Below, in pieces: positions 1 to 7,857 of a DNA stretch of 64,000 bases (position 1 is the first letter of the stretch; each line of letters begins with the position of its first letter). The stretch lies in contig JACKKD010000001.1 of NCBI GenBank assembly GCA_020637675.1, positions 1,054,001 to 1,118,000 of the forward strand, read 5' to 3'. The position numbers were made by a program, and so were the translations under genes. The notes under the pieces were generated by a model, which was not told the DNA's origin, ran no database searches, and saw only the letters and a list, made by a program, of their open reading frames with translations. This DNA is from Paracoccaceae bacterium. Lineage in GTDB: Bacteria; Pseudomonadota; Alphaproteobacteria; Rhodobacterales; Rhodobacteraceae.

Positions 1-352
1 CCACGCGCTCGAAACCTCGCGGAGCGCGAGCCTGGTTCTCATTGGCAATATCGCGCCGGGCTACAGCCTAGCACCTGCGACGACCGTACACGGCGCATAT
101 GCGCCGGCCGAGATCGCCAGTCTGGCGGTGCGCTACCGCATCTCGGCCTGGTTCATTCCCTCGATCTGGCCGGAGACCTTCTCCTTTACGACGCACGAAG
201 CGTTGGCGACCGGTCTGCCGGTTGCCTGCTTCGATCTCGGGGCCCAGGCCGAAGCGGTGGGTAAATCCGCAACCGGACGCCTGATCCCTCTCGACCATGC
301 GTCCGGGGCAGTGGAACGGATTGTCGCCGAAATCCTGGGGGTGCCGGCTTGA
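1..352 (+). CDS. Glycosyltransferase family 1/4, C-terminal part (5' truncated by window edge)
   Basis: Only the last ~116 codons are present; the frame is open from base 2. The visible part is the GT-B C-terminal nucleotide-sugar-binding half. The stretch WPETFSFTTHEALATGLPV matches the E-x7-E region that contacts the donor sugar nucleotide in group 1 (GT4-like) glycosyltransferases. The N-terminal acceptor domain lies outside the window. The stop overlaps the TTG start of the acetyltransferase that follows, and a sulfotransferase comes next, so the enzyme probably transfers a sugar in synthesis of a decorated surface polysaccharide. Donor and acceptor cannot be told from sequence. Confidence 0.8.
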   Translation, partial: HALETSRSASLVLIGNIAPGYSLAPATTVHGAYAPAEIASLAVRYRISAWFIPSIWPETFSFTTHEALATGLPVACFDLGAQAEAVGKSATGRLIPLDHASGAVERIVAEILGVPA

Positions 353-1077
353 GCAACATCACGATCCCGATCCGGTCCCTCGCCGAGTCCGGCGTCGAGG
401 TGCTGCGGCGCGATGCGACCGGGTCTGTCAGCCTTCCGCGCAACAGTCGGATCGAGGCGCCTTCGAGCCTCAAGTGGACGACCTACGAACACTCGTTGAG
501 CCTCGGGGCCTTTTCCTATCAGGTGTCGGGATATTGCTTCGCGGCACGGATCGGTCGCTATTGCTCGTTCGGCGAACAGGTGCAGATCGGGCGCCAGAAC
601 CATCCGCTGACCTGGGCATCGACAAGCCCCGCCTTCTACCTCTTCGAAGGGCTCTTCGATGTCGGCACCGGCTTCAACGGCGCCGAGGAGTTCGGCCGCT
701 ACCGGTTCGAGCATTCCGAGCCGCCGACGCGGGTGAAGATCACGACGATCGGCAACGATGTCTGGATCGGTCACGGCGCCTTCCTCTGCCCGGGCGTGAC
801 CGTTGGCGACGGCGCGATCATCGCCGCCCATGCCGTGGTGACCAAGGACGTGCCGCCCTATTCGGTGGTGGCGGGCAACCCCGCGGTCATCAAGCGATAC
901 CGTATCCCGCCAATGCTCCTTTCGCCGATGCTGCGCTGCAAGTGGTGGCGCTTCGCGCCATGGCAGCTTGCGCATCTCGACGTGACCAACCCCGAACGCT
1001 TTGTGGCCGGGGTGTTCGAGATGCGCGACGAACCGGAGTTCAATCCCTCCGTCATCGACCTCAAGGATTATGGCTAG
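349..1077 (+). CDS. Hexapeptide-repeat (left-handed beta-helix) O-acetyltransferase, CatB/WbbJ-like
   Basis: 242 aa. It probably transfers an acetyl group from acetyl-CoA to a sugar or other small acceptor. Two stretches carry the imperfect hexapeptide pattern of left-handed beta-helix acyltransferases: residues ~66-82 and ~131-175 (TIGNDVWIGHGAFLCPGV followed by VGDGAIIAAHAVVTKDV). His85 in QNHP is the likely catalytic base of the xenobiotic/CatB-type subfamily. The PPYSVVAGNPA segment is the usual end of the coil domain. The start is TTG, chosen because it overlaps the stop of the upstream glycosyltransferase (TTGA). The next gene overlaps its stop by one base. This tight linkage suggests a polysaccharide-modification operon; the acceptor is unknown. 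Confidence 0.82.
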   Translation: MSNITIPIRSLAESGVEVLRRDATGSVSLPRNSRIEAPSSLKWTTYEHSLSLGAFSYQVSGYCFAARIGRYCSFGEQVQIGRQNHPLTWASTSPAFYLFEGLFDVGTGFNGAEEFGRYRFEHSEPPTRVKITTIGNDVWIGHGAFLCPGVTVGDGAIIAAHAVVTKDVPPYSVVAGNPAVIKRYRIPPMLLSPMLRCKWWRFAPWQLAHLDVTNPERFVAGVFEMRDEPEFNPSVIDLKDYG

Positions 1078-1829
1078 TGACGGTTCTCGTCTTCCTCCAC
1101 ATTCCCAAGACCGCGGGCCAGACCGTGCACAATGCCCTGACCCGGGCGGTCGGCCAGCGCAATGTCTCACCCGTCCGTGTCCACACGCAGGCCTCCAGCG
1201 AGGATCAGTTTCCTCCGGGCTACCGGCTCTACTCAGGCCATCTCGACTGGACGGCGCTCGAAGGACTGCCCCCGGACCGCTTCGTCTTTTCCGTACTGCG
1301 CGAGCCCCGTGAACGCATCGCCTCCTTCTATTTCTACGTCCGAAAGGAGGCTGCCGCGCTGAGTGAGGAAGACCTCGCGCGACCCGAGAACGTGGGCAAG
1401 TACCGCGCATTGCACTGGACGGCGGAGGAGTATTTCTTCGGCGGCGATCCGCCCTGGCAGCAGTTTGTCCGAGACCACTACGACAACTTTTACTGCAGCT
1501 ACTTTGCCACCCGGAAGATGCGCGGTCTGGCCGAGGTTTCGGGGTTGCCGGATGAAGAGAGAATTCGACGCGCGGTCGCCGGGACTGCTGCGCTGGACGC
1601 CCTTTACTCGACCGTCGGGCTGGCGCGGCTGGAGGCCGATGTTGCGCGGATCTTGGGCAAGTCGGTTCCGATTGCCTGCGAACGCGTGAACCGCGGCCCG
1701 CTGGACCCTGGTCTTTCCCGCTGGCGGGAACTGCTCGGGCGACTTGGAGGCCACGGTTCTACCGAAAGGCTGGAGGCATTCGCGACGCTTGACGACAGGC
1801 TGCTCGGACGCCTGGGAATCCCGGTCTGA
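1077..1829 (+). CDS. Sulfotransferase family protein
   Basis: 250 aa, GTG start sharing one base with the preceding TAG. Sulfotransferases move sulfate from PAPS to a hydroxyl or amine. The 5'-phosphosulfate-binding loop is visible as HIPKTAGQT (residues 8-16), with the invariant Lys11. The 3'-phosphate-binding motif is LREPRERIASF (74-84). The family resembles heparan/chondroitin-type Sulfotransfer_2 enzymes. It is the third gene of a glycosyltransferase-acetyltransferase-sulfotransferase run, so a surface polysaccharide is the likely acceptor. The first of three sulfotransferases in this window. Substrate is inferred from context only. Confidence 0.85.
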   Translation: MTVLVFLHIPKTAGQTVHNALTRAVGQRNVSPVRVHTQASSEDQFPPGYRLYSGHLDWTALEGLPPDRFVFSVLREPRERIASFYFYVRKEAAALSEEDLARPENVGKYRALHWTAEEYFFGGDPPWQQFVRDHYDNFYCSYFATRKMRGLAEVSGLPDEERIRRAVAGTAALDALYSTVGLARLEADVARILGKSVPIACERVNRGPLDPGLSRWRELLGRLGGHGSTERLEAFATLDDRLLGRLGIPV

Positions 1830-1839
1830 CCCTGCCCTC

Positions 1840-4107
1840 TCAGAACGCGAAGACGTATGCGTCGAGGCCTGCGGTGGAGGCGAGGGTTTCGAGGGTGAGG
1901 GTATTGCCCGAGCCGAAGTCGAAGACGACCATGCCGCCGATGACCGAGGCGTAGCTGGCGACGATCTCGGCCCCGGTCAGCACGCTGCCGCCGATGAGCG
2001 CCTTGTCGATCGCGATGCGGTCGTTCTGGACGGCGGTGAAATCCTCCACCCGGTCGGCGCCGGCGTCGAAGACGAAGGTATCGGCGTTCTGCCCGCCCCG
2101 CAGCGTGTCGTCGCCGAGGCCGCCGTCGAGCCGGTCGTTGTTGGCGCCGCCGTTGAGATAGTCGTTGCCGGCGCGGCCGTAGAGCCGGTCGGCGCCCTCG
2201 CGCCCGAAGAGCCGGTTGTCGCCGAGATCGCCGGAGAGCGTGTCGTCGAACCGGCTTCCCGCCAGGTCCTCGATCGAGACGTAGCTGTCGCCCGCCGCCT
2301 CGCCGGTATTGAGGCCGGGGTTCATCAGGTCGACGAGGAGTGCGGCCAGGCTCTCGGAATACTGCGCCCGGTCGCGGTTGGCCCCGCCGTCGAGCACATC
2401 TGCCCCCACCCCGCCGAAGAGCACGTCGTCGCCGACACCGCCCACCAGCGTGTCGTTGCCGGCGCGGCCGAAGACGTAGTCCACGTTCGCCATGCCCTCG
2501 ATCCGGTTGGCGCCGGTCGTGCCGCGCAGGTTGTCGAAGCCCTGGCTGCCGATCAGGTTCTCGATCGAGACATAGCTGTCGCCGGCCGCCACGTTGGTGT
2601 TGATGCCGGCAAACATCAGGTCGACCCGCAGCGACCCGGTCGAGCCCTCGTAGGATACCGTGTCGGTTCCGCTGCCCCCGTCCAGCACGTCGCCCCCCGA
2701 CCCGCCGTTCAGAGTGTCGTTGCCGGACCCGCCCAGCAGGCTGTCGTTGCCGCCCCCGCCGCGCAGGTCGTTGTTCGCCGCGTTCCCCGTCACGCTGTCG
2801 TCGCCGCTGCCGGCGACGTAGTTCTCGATGATCGTGCCACGGGCGATCACCATGTTGCCGATCCGCCCGTAGACGTCCGAAATCGCCTCGGGCGTCAGGT
2901 CGACCCGCTGTGCCACGGTATCGTCGCTGTAGTCGATCGTATCGGTTCCGCCCACGTCGTAGATCGTGAAGGCGAGCGGCGCGCCGTCGTAGACCGCGCT
3001 GTTCGGCGTGACGTAGATCGCGTCGAGAAGCTGACCGAGCGCGCCCGTCAGGGTATGGCCCACCCCGTAGACCGTGTTCCCGGTGGAGACGACCGTGCCC
3101 GACGGGGCACCGTAGAGCGCCTGGATGGCAAGGATGTCGGCCAGCATCGGGCCGAAGAGATAGCCCAAGTCGGCATTGACCGTGGTGTTGTCGATCTGGT
3201 CGAAATAGGACATCACCGACATCTGCCAGCTGTCATTGGCAAAGACCGCATCCGTCGGATAGGTCGCCGAGACGTTGTAGCTTCCCTGGTGGCCAAGTCC
3301 GAGCGCGTGGCCGATCTCGTGCAAATAGGTCTGGAAGCTGTAGCTGCCCATGGCCGTGCCGTAGCTGGCGAGCCAGTTGACATCGATGTTGACGGTGGAA
3401 GACATGATTGTCGCGCCGCTGGTCACGGACGAGGCGAAGGCGCCGGGCTGGTTGTCGTCGAATGTGATGTCGGCGGTGCCGATGACCTCGACGAACTGGA
3501 GGTCGGCCGCCCCCTCCCACATATCCAGCGCCCAGCGCGCCAGCTGCTGGCCAGCGGCCGTCAGCGCCGTCAGGTTGACGGTCAGGGTGTTGTCGGTGGT
3601 CGTGTCGAACGAGCGGCGGCTCCAGTAGCCGTCGGTGAGGTAGCTGGCGAGTTCGTCCACCGTGCCCGCGGGCGGCAGGCTGCCGTTCGCCACTGAGAGA
3701 GCGTAGGTCCCGGTTTCGTTGTCGCCCAGCGAGCGGGCGCTGATGTAGTACGACCCGCTGCTAAGCGCCTGGAACGTCAGCGAGGAGTTCAGGGAGACGC
3801 CGTTGTCGTCGTTTTCGGCGATTAGGGTCCCGGTGGAATCGTAGAGCCTCAGATAGGGGTCGAAGAAGGTCGTCGCGGCGAGGTCGATCTGGACGATGTC
3901 GCCCGCCGTCAGGTCGATGCGGATCCAGTCGTCGTCGCCGTTGGCGTTGAGGGCGCCGTTGAACGTGTCGCTGACCGCCATGACGTAGGTTGTGGCGGTG
4001 CTGCCCGCGGCATCCCCGACCTCGGTCAGGATCTGCTGTGCGGGACCGGCGTGGGTGTAATCACACTCGACACCGGGCGCGCGCGACGCCATGCAAACCG
4101 TACACAT
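1840..4107 (-). CDS. RTX serralysin-like zinc metalloprotease with N-terminal PPC domain
   Basis: 755 aa. The N-terminal ~30-140 region (FNGALNANGDDDWIRIDL, DPYLRLYDS, YYISARSL) reads as a pre-peptidase C-terminal (PPC) beta-sandwich. The protease domain follows, with the metzincin zinc site HEIGHALGLGH at 263-273 and Met-turn SVMSYF around Met299, as in peptidase M10/serralysin. Three blocks of GGxGxDxL calcium-binding RTX nonapeptides lie near 430-480, 546-580 and 631-674. No Sec signal peptide is seen and the C-terminus (DAYVFAF) is hydrophobic, which fits type I secretion; no type I exporter lies nearby. The first ATG is used because AGGGGTGA lies just upstream. A PPC domain in front of the protease is an unusual arrangement for serralysins. 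Extracellular protein degradation is the likely role. Confidence 0.88.
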   Translation of the reverse strand: MCTVCMASRAPGVECDYTHAGPAQQILTEVGDAAGSTATTYVMAVSDTFNGALNANGDDDWIRIDLTAGDIVQIDLAATTFFDPYLRLYDSTGTLIAENDDNGVSLNSSLTFQALSSGSYYISARSLGDNETGTYALSVANGSLPPAGTVDELASYLTDGYWSRRSFDTTTDNTLTVNLTALTAAGQQLARWALDMWEGAADLQFVEVIGTADITFDDNQPGAFASSVTSGATIMSSTVNIDVNWLASYGTAMGSYSFQTYLHEIGHALGLGHQGSYNVSATYPTDAVFANDSWQMSVMSYFDQIDNTTVNADLGYLFGPMLADILAIQALYGAPSGTVVSTGNTVYGVGHTLTGALGQLLDAIYVTPNSAVYDGAPLAFTIYDVGGTDTIDYSDDTVAQRVDLTPEAISDVYGRIGNMVIARGTIIENYVAGSGDDSVTGNAANNDLRGGGGNDSLLGGSGNDTLNGGSGGDVLDGGSGTDTVSYEGSTGSLRVDLMFAGINTNVAAGDSYVSIENLIGSQGFDNLRGTTGANRIEGMANVDYVFGRAGNDTLVGGVGDDVLFGGVGADVLDGGANRDRAQYSESLAALLVDLMNPGLNTGEAAGDSYVSIEDLAGSRFDDTLSGDLGDNRLFGREGADRLYGRAGNDYLNGGANNDRLDGGLGDDTLRGGQNADTFVFDAGADRVEDFTAVQNDRIAIDKALIGGSVLTGAEIVASYASVIGGMVVFDFGSGNTLTLETLASTAGLDAYVFAF

Positions 4108-4163
4108 GAAAATTCACCCCTTGCTACGACGTATGTCTCGAATAATCCCGGCGGCGCACAGCT

Positions 4164-4622
4164 TCACAGCGGTGCTCCGCCGTGGGACAGAAGATTGGCG
4201 GCGATTTGTGACGCGAACGTGGCGCGCAGGTCCGCATCGCCAAGCGACCTGTCGACCACATCGAGCGTCAGGACCGGGCCGGCCTCTTCCCCGGCGGTGT
4301 GAGGCGCCTGCCACAGAAGCCGCGCCGAAAGGCTCCGGTCGCTGGCCGAGACGAGTTCGACGACGAGATTGAGCGCCGCAGGGTCGGAGCCAGGCCCCGC
4401 CACGCTTGCGGAGACAGTCCGGTCGGGATCGCGGCTCCGCAGGCCCGCCTCCAGAGCGCCGCCGATGTCGGGGCAGAAATCCGCCGCCGCTGCGGCCGCG
4501 TCGGCGACGCGGCACGACCATAGCACGGGTTCAGCGCCCACGGCTGCGGACTTGACGCAGCCCACGGCCGCCGTCAGCAACAGGAGCGGCAGGAAGGGCC
4601 GCAAGGGCCTGTTTCGATTCAT
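4164..4622 (-). CDS. Putative lipoprotein, unknown function
   Basis: 152 aa. A basic N-terminus and hydrophobic stretch (PFLPLLLLTAAVGC) end in a lipobox-like VGC with Cys22, so it may be an outer-membrane or periplasmic lipoprotein. The mature part has two or three further cysteines and no domain I recognise; the LNLVVELVSAS and LTLDVVDRSL stretches look like beta strands. It lies 56 bp upstream of the RTX protease gene on the same strand and may be co-transcribed with it. Nothing in the sequence proves a functional link. Confidence 0.6.
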   Translation of the reverse strand: MNRNRPLRPFLPLLLLTAAVGCVKSAAVGAEPVLWSCRVADAAAAAADFCPDIGGALEAGLRSRDPDRTVSASVAGPGSDPAALNLVVELVSASDRSLSARLLWQAPHTAGEEAGPVLTLDVVDRSLGDADLRATFASQIAANLLSHGGAPL

Positions 4623-4942
4623 TCAACTCACACATGTTCTCACGGACGAAGGCACAGCCGGGAAAGGTTAACGGAGCCGCCCGCATGCTGTCGAGCCGAA
4701 AGGGACGGTTCGTCCTGTCTCGTCGTGTCGGTTCCGGCAAAACTCCGTTTCGCAGGTGGAAATTCCCGCTCCTATCCCTCAGCGTCGGCGCGGTTGACTC
4801 TCTTGCCGACCTCCGCCGGGCCGATCGCCTCGACTGGCTACGGCAACGTGTTCCGTTTTCAGGCGCCAAAGTGGATCGCTACGCGCTTCGGCGGTCTCCC
4901 GTCACAACCTTTCGGACGCCAATGCGCAGATGACGCCGCTGC
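4623..4942. other. Intergenic stretch, no gene seen
   Basis: About 320 bp between the end of the DUF1523 gene and the start of the lipoprotein gene, both on the minus strand. Short open frames here have no ribosome-binding site or recognisable product. It should hold the lipoprotein/protease promoter, but I could not pick a convincing -35/-10 pair. Confidence 0.5.
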
Positions 4943-5617
4943 TCAGCCTCGCGGCTTGCCCTTCCAGGTCATCAGCCAGGCCTTGAACCGCCCCCAGAAT
5001 CCGCGCACCTCGTCGGCCGCGTGACCTGCGCGGCCCTCCACCCCCTCCCAGGCCTCGCCAACATCCTCGAGCGCCGGATCGAGCGCGCGTTCGCGGAATT
5101 GCAGCCACATGCGGCGGAGCATGAAGATCAGGATCGCCAGCGCCACGAAGAAGGCGATGTTGAACCAGGGGATGATCGTCACATCCGGCCCGGCCACCGG
5201 CTTGATGTTGACCGCGTTCGGGAAGGCCGAGACGTAGATGTTGCGCCAGCCGTAGTGCGTGACGACGGCCCACTTGGGGTTCTCGGAGGTTGAGATCATG
5301 TCCTGCGCGCGGGCGAGCAGGTTCGCGGTGTCGAACTTGAAATAGGGCGGCCAGGACCAGCCGGTATCCTCGTTGCGGTAGACGACCTCCTTGCCGTTCG
5401 CCTTCACCGCCTGGATGAACTGCACATCGCGGTTGATGAGGCCCGTCGCCTGATCGTCGGGCGTCGCCCAGAAGATCCGCGTCCAGTCGCTGAGGTCCTG
5501 GCGTTCCTGGTAGGTGCCGACGATCCGCACCACGTCGTGCTGGGGGAGCGTGTAATGCAGGAAGCCGATGATCACGGCCGCGAGGGTCGCGACGAAGGTC
5601 CATTTCACATAGCGCAT
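4943..5617 (-). CDS. DUF1523 family membrane-anchored protein
   Basis: 224 aa. The N-terminal membrane segment is residues ~6-24 and a second one lies at ~150-167 (WFNIAFFVALAILIFML). Between them is a periplasmic-looking domain with the motif FIQAVKANGKEVVYRNEDTG, which I recognise from the DUF1523 family common in Rhodobacterales. The cytoplasmic tail is charged and probably helical. Function is unknown. It is the last gene of the minus-strand AAA+ cluster, 7 bp after the 92-aa membrane protein gene, so it is probably co-transcribed with the ATPase. Confidence 0.75.
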   Translation of the reverse strand: MRYVKWTFVATLAAVIIGFLHYTLPQHDVVRIVGTYQERQDLSDWTRIFWATPDDQATGLINRDVQFIQAVKANGKEVVYRNEDTGWSWPPYFKFDTANLLARAQDMISTSENPKWAVVTHYGWRNIYVSAFPNAVNIKPVAGPDVTIIPWFNIAFFVALAILIFMLRRMWLQFRERALDPALEDVGEAWEGVEGRAGHAADEVRGFWGRFKAWLMTWKGKPRG

Positions 5618-5624
5618 CTCGGCC

Positions 5625-5903
5625 TCACTGGTAGTTGGTCACGAAGAGGATCGCCGCGACGGCGACCGCGGGCAGGATGAAGACGAAGATGATGAGCCGC
5701 CGCCGAAGCCCCGGTTCATAGTCCTTCACGCCGGTCTCGATAAAGGCCTCCCGCGCGTCGGGATCGCCCCCGTCCGGATGGTCGGCCGCCCAGTCCTTCT
5801 CAAGCTGCTCGCGCCGGACGGAGCGGGCGTAGATCCACATGAGCAGATAGACGACCGACAGGCCGATGACGCCAACGACGGCGAGGCGCAGCAATGCGAT
5901 CAT
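5625..5903 (-). CDS. Small two-helix membrane protein, unknown function
   Basis: 92 aa. Hydrophobic helices span residues ~4-25 and ~70-88, separated by a hydrophilic loop of about 45 residues rich in Asp/Glu (AADHPDGGDPDAREAFIETG). The ATG overlaps the stop of the 456-aa gene by four bases (ATGA), and DUF1523 follows after 7 bp, so translation is probably coupled. I do not recognise the family. It is a likely membrane partner in the AAA+ cluster. Confidence 0.7.
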   Translation of the reverse strand: MIALLRLAVVGVIGLSVVYLLMWIYARSVRREQLEKDWAADHPDGGDPDAREAFIETGVKDYEPGLRRRLIIFVFILPAVAVAAILFVTNYQ

Positions 5904-7270
5904 CTTCTCTCCTTGCGGACGGCGCCCCAGGGGCCGACGGCGTCGAGGATATCGCCGCGCCCCGGCCGCGACCAGCCCGGGATCGCCGGCGTCTCTTCCA
6001 TCGCCGGCTCCGGCCCGAAGAGCCGCGACCGCGCGCCCGCCTTGTCGATCTGGTACTCGCGTTCGAGATAGTCGGCGACGTACTCTTTCTTCGCCTCCGG
6101 CCAGGACCGGTAGAGGTGGTAGAAAAGCTCCTTGTGGCAGATGAAGAGCTGTCGCACGTCGAGCGGCGAAAGCTCCGCCAGGAGCATGTTGACCAGGTCG
6201 CGGTCGGCATGGGGTTTCGCGCGGAGCGTATAGAAATAGGACGGATGGGCGGAGGTGATGCGTGGCCAGGGCCCGCCCGTCTCCACCCAGCGCAGGAGCG
6301 CGGCGAGGCCCTGGAACGCCTCGGGGAGCCGCGCGCCGAGGGCCGCGGCCGCCTGCCTCAGGTCGCGCCGCGATCCGTGGCCGATGTCGAGCCCGAGCTC
6401 CGCCGCGGCGGCGACGACGATGAAATCCATCTTCTGCCGCAAAATGGCGGACGCGTCCGCGCCCGGCGCGCTGACGATCGGCTCGGCAAGGTCGTTGATC
6501 TCGAGGAACTTGGCGATCTGGTTCCGGTCGCCGAGGCCGAAGACATACCTGACCGGAAGCTGGCCCAGCGCCTCCTTCGGCCCGACCGAGATCGCCGCCG
6601 GATGGTCGAGGTCGCGGAAGATGTAGATGCCGCCGAAATGCGCCGTCCAGAAATTGCCCTGGTCATAGGTCGTCGCCTTCAGCGCCACCGGATTGCGCGT
6701 CACGTCGCCGGTCTTTTCCGCAAGCGCGATCATCTCGGCGATGAGCACGTCGTTCCACCAGGCGTCCTCCTCCGTCCGGAACCTCTCGACGAGACGCGAG
6801 AGCTTCTCCGCCTCCGCCAGATGGTTGCCGGTCGTGTCCGCGACCACGGTGATGCGGCGGATATCGAAGAGCCTCGCGGGCGAGGTCAGTTCGAAGACGG
6901 TATTCTCCAGCTCCCCCGCCACGGCATCGCGGGCGGTCAGGCTGAAAAGCTGCGCCTCGTTCCCGGCGATGAACTTCGTCAGGATGCCGCGCGAGGTCGA
7001 GAACTTCGCGTTCAAGAGCGGTGCCGTCTTCTGGTCGGTAGTCAAGAGGATGAACTGCCGGTTGCAGCCGTTCTTGTTGAGGTAGAGGTGGTCGTCAAGC
7101 TCATCGCCCACTTCCGGGCTGTAGCCGGAAATGTCGATGTGGAAATCGGCAAGCTTCGTCTCCTTCCCCGTCAAGGATTTCAGCGCCCGGTTGTAGCGTT
7201 CGATCAGCGCCGGGCTTTCGATGGGCACGAGATTGCCGAACATCAGGCCCTTGGAGATGAGGCGTTTCAT
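5900..7270 (-). CDS. Conserved protein of the AAA+ cluster (456 aa, possibly DUF6638)
   Basis: 456 aa, soluble, no membrane segment or signal peptide. No catalytic motif stands out. From memory it resembles a Rhodobacterales family catalogued as DUF6638, which I could not verify. The ATG at 7270 is preferred because GGAGG lies six bases upstream and the product begins MKRLISKGLMFGN; a longer open frame upstream only reads through a GC-rich repeat. The start overlaps the stop of the DUF559 gene (ATGA), and its own stop overlaps the next gene (ATGA). Two truncated copies of its 5' end lie upstream at 7812-7874 and about 7970-8010. Confidence 0.78.
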   Translation of the reverse strand: MKRLISKGLMFGNLVPIESPALIERYNRALKSLTGKETKLADFHIDISGYSPEVGDELDDHLYLNKNGCNRQFILLTTDQKTAPLLNAKFSTSRGILTKFIAGNEAQLFSLTARDAVAGELENTVFELTSPARLFDIRRITVVADTTGNHLAEAEKLSRLVERFRTEEDAWWNDVLIAEMIALAEKTGDVTRNPVALKATTYDQGNFWTAHFGGIYIFRDLDHPAAISVGPKEALGQLPVRYVFGLGDRNQIAKFLEINDLAEPIVSAPGADASAILRQKMDFIVVAAAAELGLDIGHGSRRDLRQAAAALGARLPEAFQGLAALLRWVETGGPWPRITSAHPSYFYTLRAKPHADRDLVNMLLAELSPLDVRQLFICHKELFYHLYRSWPEAKKEYVADYLEREYQIDKAGARSRLFGPEPAMEETPAIPGWSRPGRGDILDAVGPWGAVRKERR

Positions 7271-7698
7271 GATCGGCCTCCATTGCTGCCAGACGCTGCG
7301 CCGGTCGCCCGGCGCCTCCCCTCCCCCTCGTGGGGAGGGGATGGGGGTGGGGGGCACGCTTCCAGCGCATCGAGCACCAGTCGCATCACACCTTCGAGAT
7401 TGCCGTCCACATCCGCGTTCCAGAAGCGAAGCACCGTGAACCCCTCTGCGGCGAACCAGGCATCCCGTGCCCGGTCCCTCGGCCCGCCATGCCCGCCGCC
7501 ATCGACCTCGATCACGAGGCGGCGGCCAAACTCCGCGAAATCCGCGATGTAAGGACCGACCGGCGCCTGCCTGCGGAAATGCGCGCCGAGCATCCGGTTC
7601 ACCTCGCGCAGCTTCGTCCAGAGCTTGCGCTCCTGCGGGGTCATCTCCCTGCGGAGATCACGGGCGCGGCTGCGGGTATGGGCGGCGATGCGGGTCAC
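7267..7698 (-). CDS. DUF559 (Vsr-like, PD-(D/E)XK-type) endonuclease-domain protein
   Basis: 143 aa. The core shows the usual DUF559 order: MTPQERKLW, the L-R-E segment, then FRRQAPVGPYIADF and LVIEVDGGGH. The Asp and the ExD pair match the catalytic carboxylates of very-short-patch-repair-like nucleases. The last ~28 residues (PPPPSPPHEGEGRRR and on) are encoded by a palindromic GC-rich repeat and are not part of the domain. I chose the GTG at 7698 because it overlaps an upstream stop as GTGA. The stop overlaps the ATG of the 456-aa gene. Two inverted repeat copies flank the gene like the ends of a small mobile element. No methylase is nearby, so it is not a restriction-modification pair. 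Activity is inferred only. Confidence 0.78.
   Translation of the reverse strand: MTRIAAHTRSRARDLRREMTPQERKLWTKLREVNRMLGAHFRRQAPVGPYIADFAEFGRRLVIEVDGGGHGGPRDRARDAWFAAEGFTVLRFWNADVDGNLEGVMRLVLDALEACPPPPSPPHEGEGRRRATGAASGSNGGRS
7315..7355. repeat. GC-rich palindromic repeat, copy A
   Basis: One of four ~40-bp copies in this area. The core is CCCTCCCCCT, a 3-4 base centre, then GGGGAGGGG, followed by a TGGGGGTGGGGG tail. It lies between the DUF559 domain and the 456-aa gene, is translated as the DUF559 C-terminal tail, and is inverted relative to copy B. Confidence 0.85.
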
Positions 7699-7704
7699 GG
7701 GGTC

Positions 7705-7745
7705 GCCCCCCACCCCCATCCCCTCCCCACAAGGGGGAGGGGAGG
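7705..7745. repeat. GC-rich palindromic repeat, copy B (inverted relative to A)
   Basis: The reverse complement closely matches copy A. It sits a few bases upstream of the DUF559 start, so A and B bracket that gene as inverted repeats about 350 bp apart. Confidence 0.85.
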
Positions 7746-7767
7746 CACCAGACGGGCGACGTTCACG

Positions 7768-7807
7768 CCTCCCTCCCCCCTCGTGGGGGAGGGATGGGGA
7801 GGGGGGA
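7768..7807. repeat. GC-rich palindromic repeat, copy C
   Basis: Same orientation as copy A, about 22 bp from copy B. It cuts off the second 5' copy of the 456-aa gene directly after codons equivalent to VPIESPA. Confidence 0.85.
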
Positions 7808-7857
7808 GTGTCGCCGGGCTTTCGACCGGGACCAGGTTGCCGAGCATCAGGCCCTTT

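Noticed and set aside
133..1410. Long minus-strand open frame opposite the acetyltransferase and sulfotransferase genes
   Set aside because: It is antisense to well-supported genes, Arg/Gly/Pro-rich and without recognisable motifs; a product of high GC content.
2085..2770. Repetitive stretch considered as a DNA repeat array
   Set aside because: The periodicity comes from codons of RTX nonapeptides in the protease.
1744..3696. 650-codon plus-strand open frame opposite the RTX protease
   Set aside because: It mirrors the RTX repeats on the other strand; the reverse-strand protein has a zinc site, Met-turn and calcium repeats.
7267..7698. DUF559 gene considered as a restriction endonuclease or vsr mismatch-repair gene
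   Set aside because: No methyltransferase or other restriction-modification gene is near; the Vsr zinc and His residues are not evident. Kept as DUF559 only.
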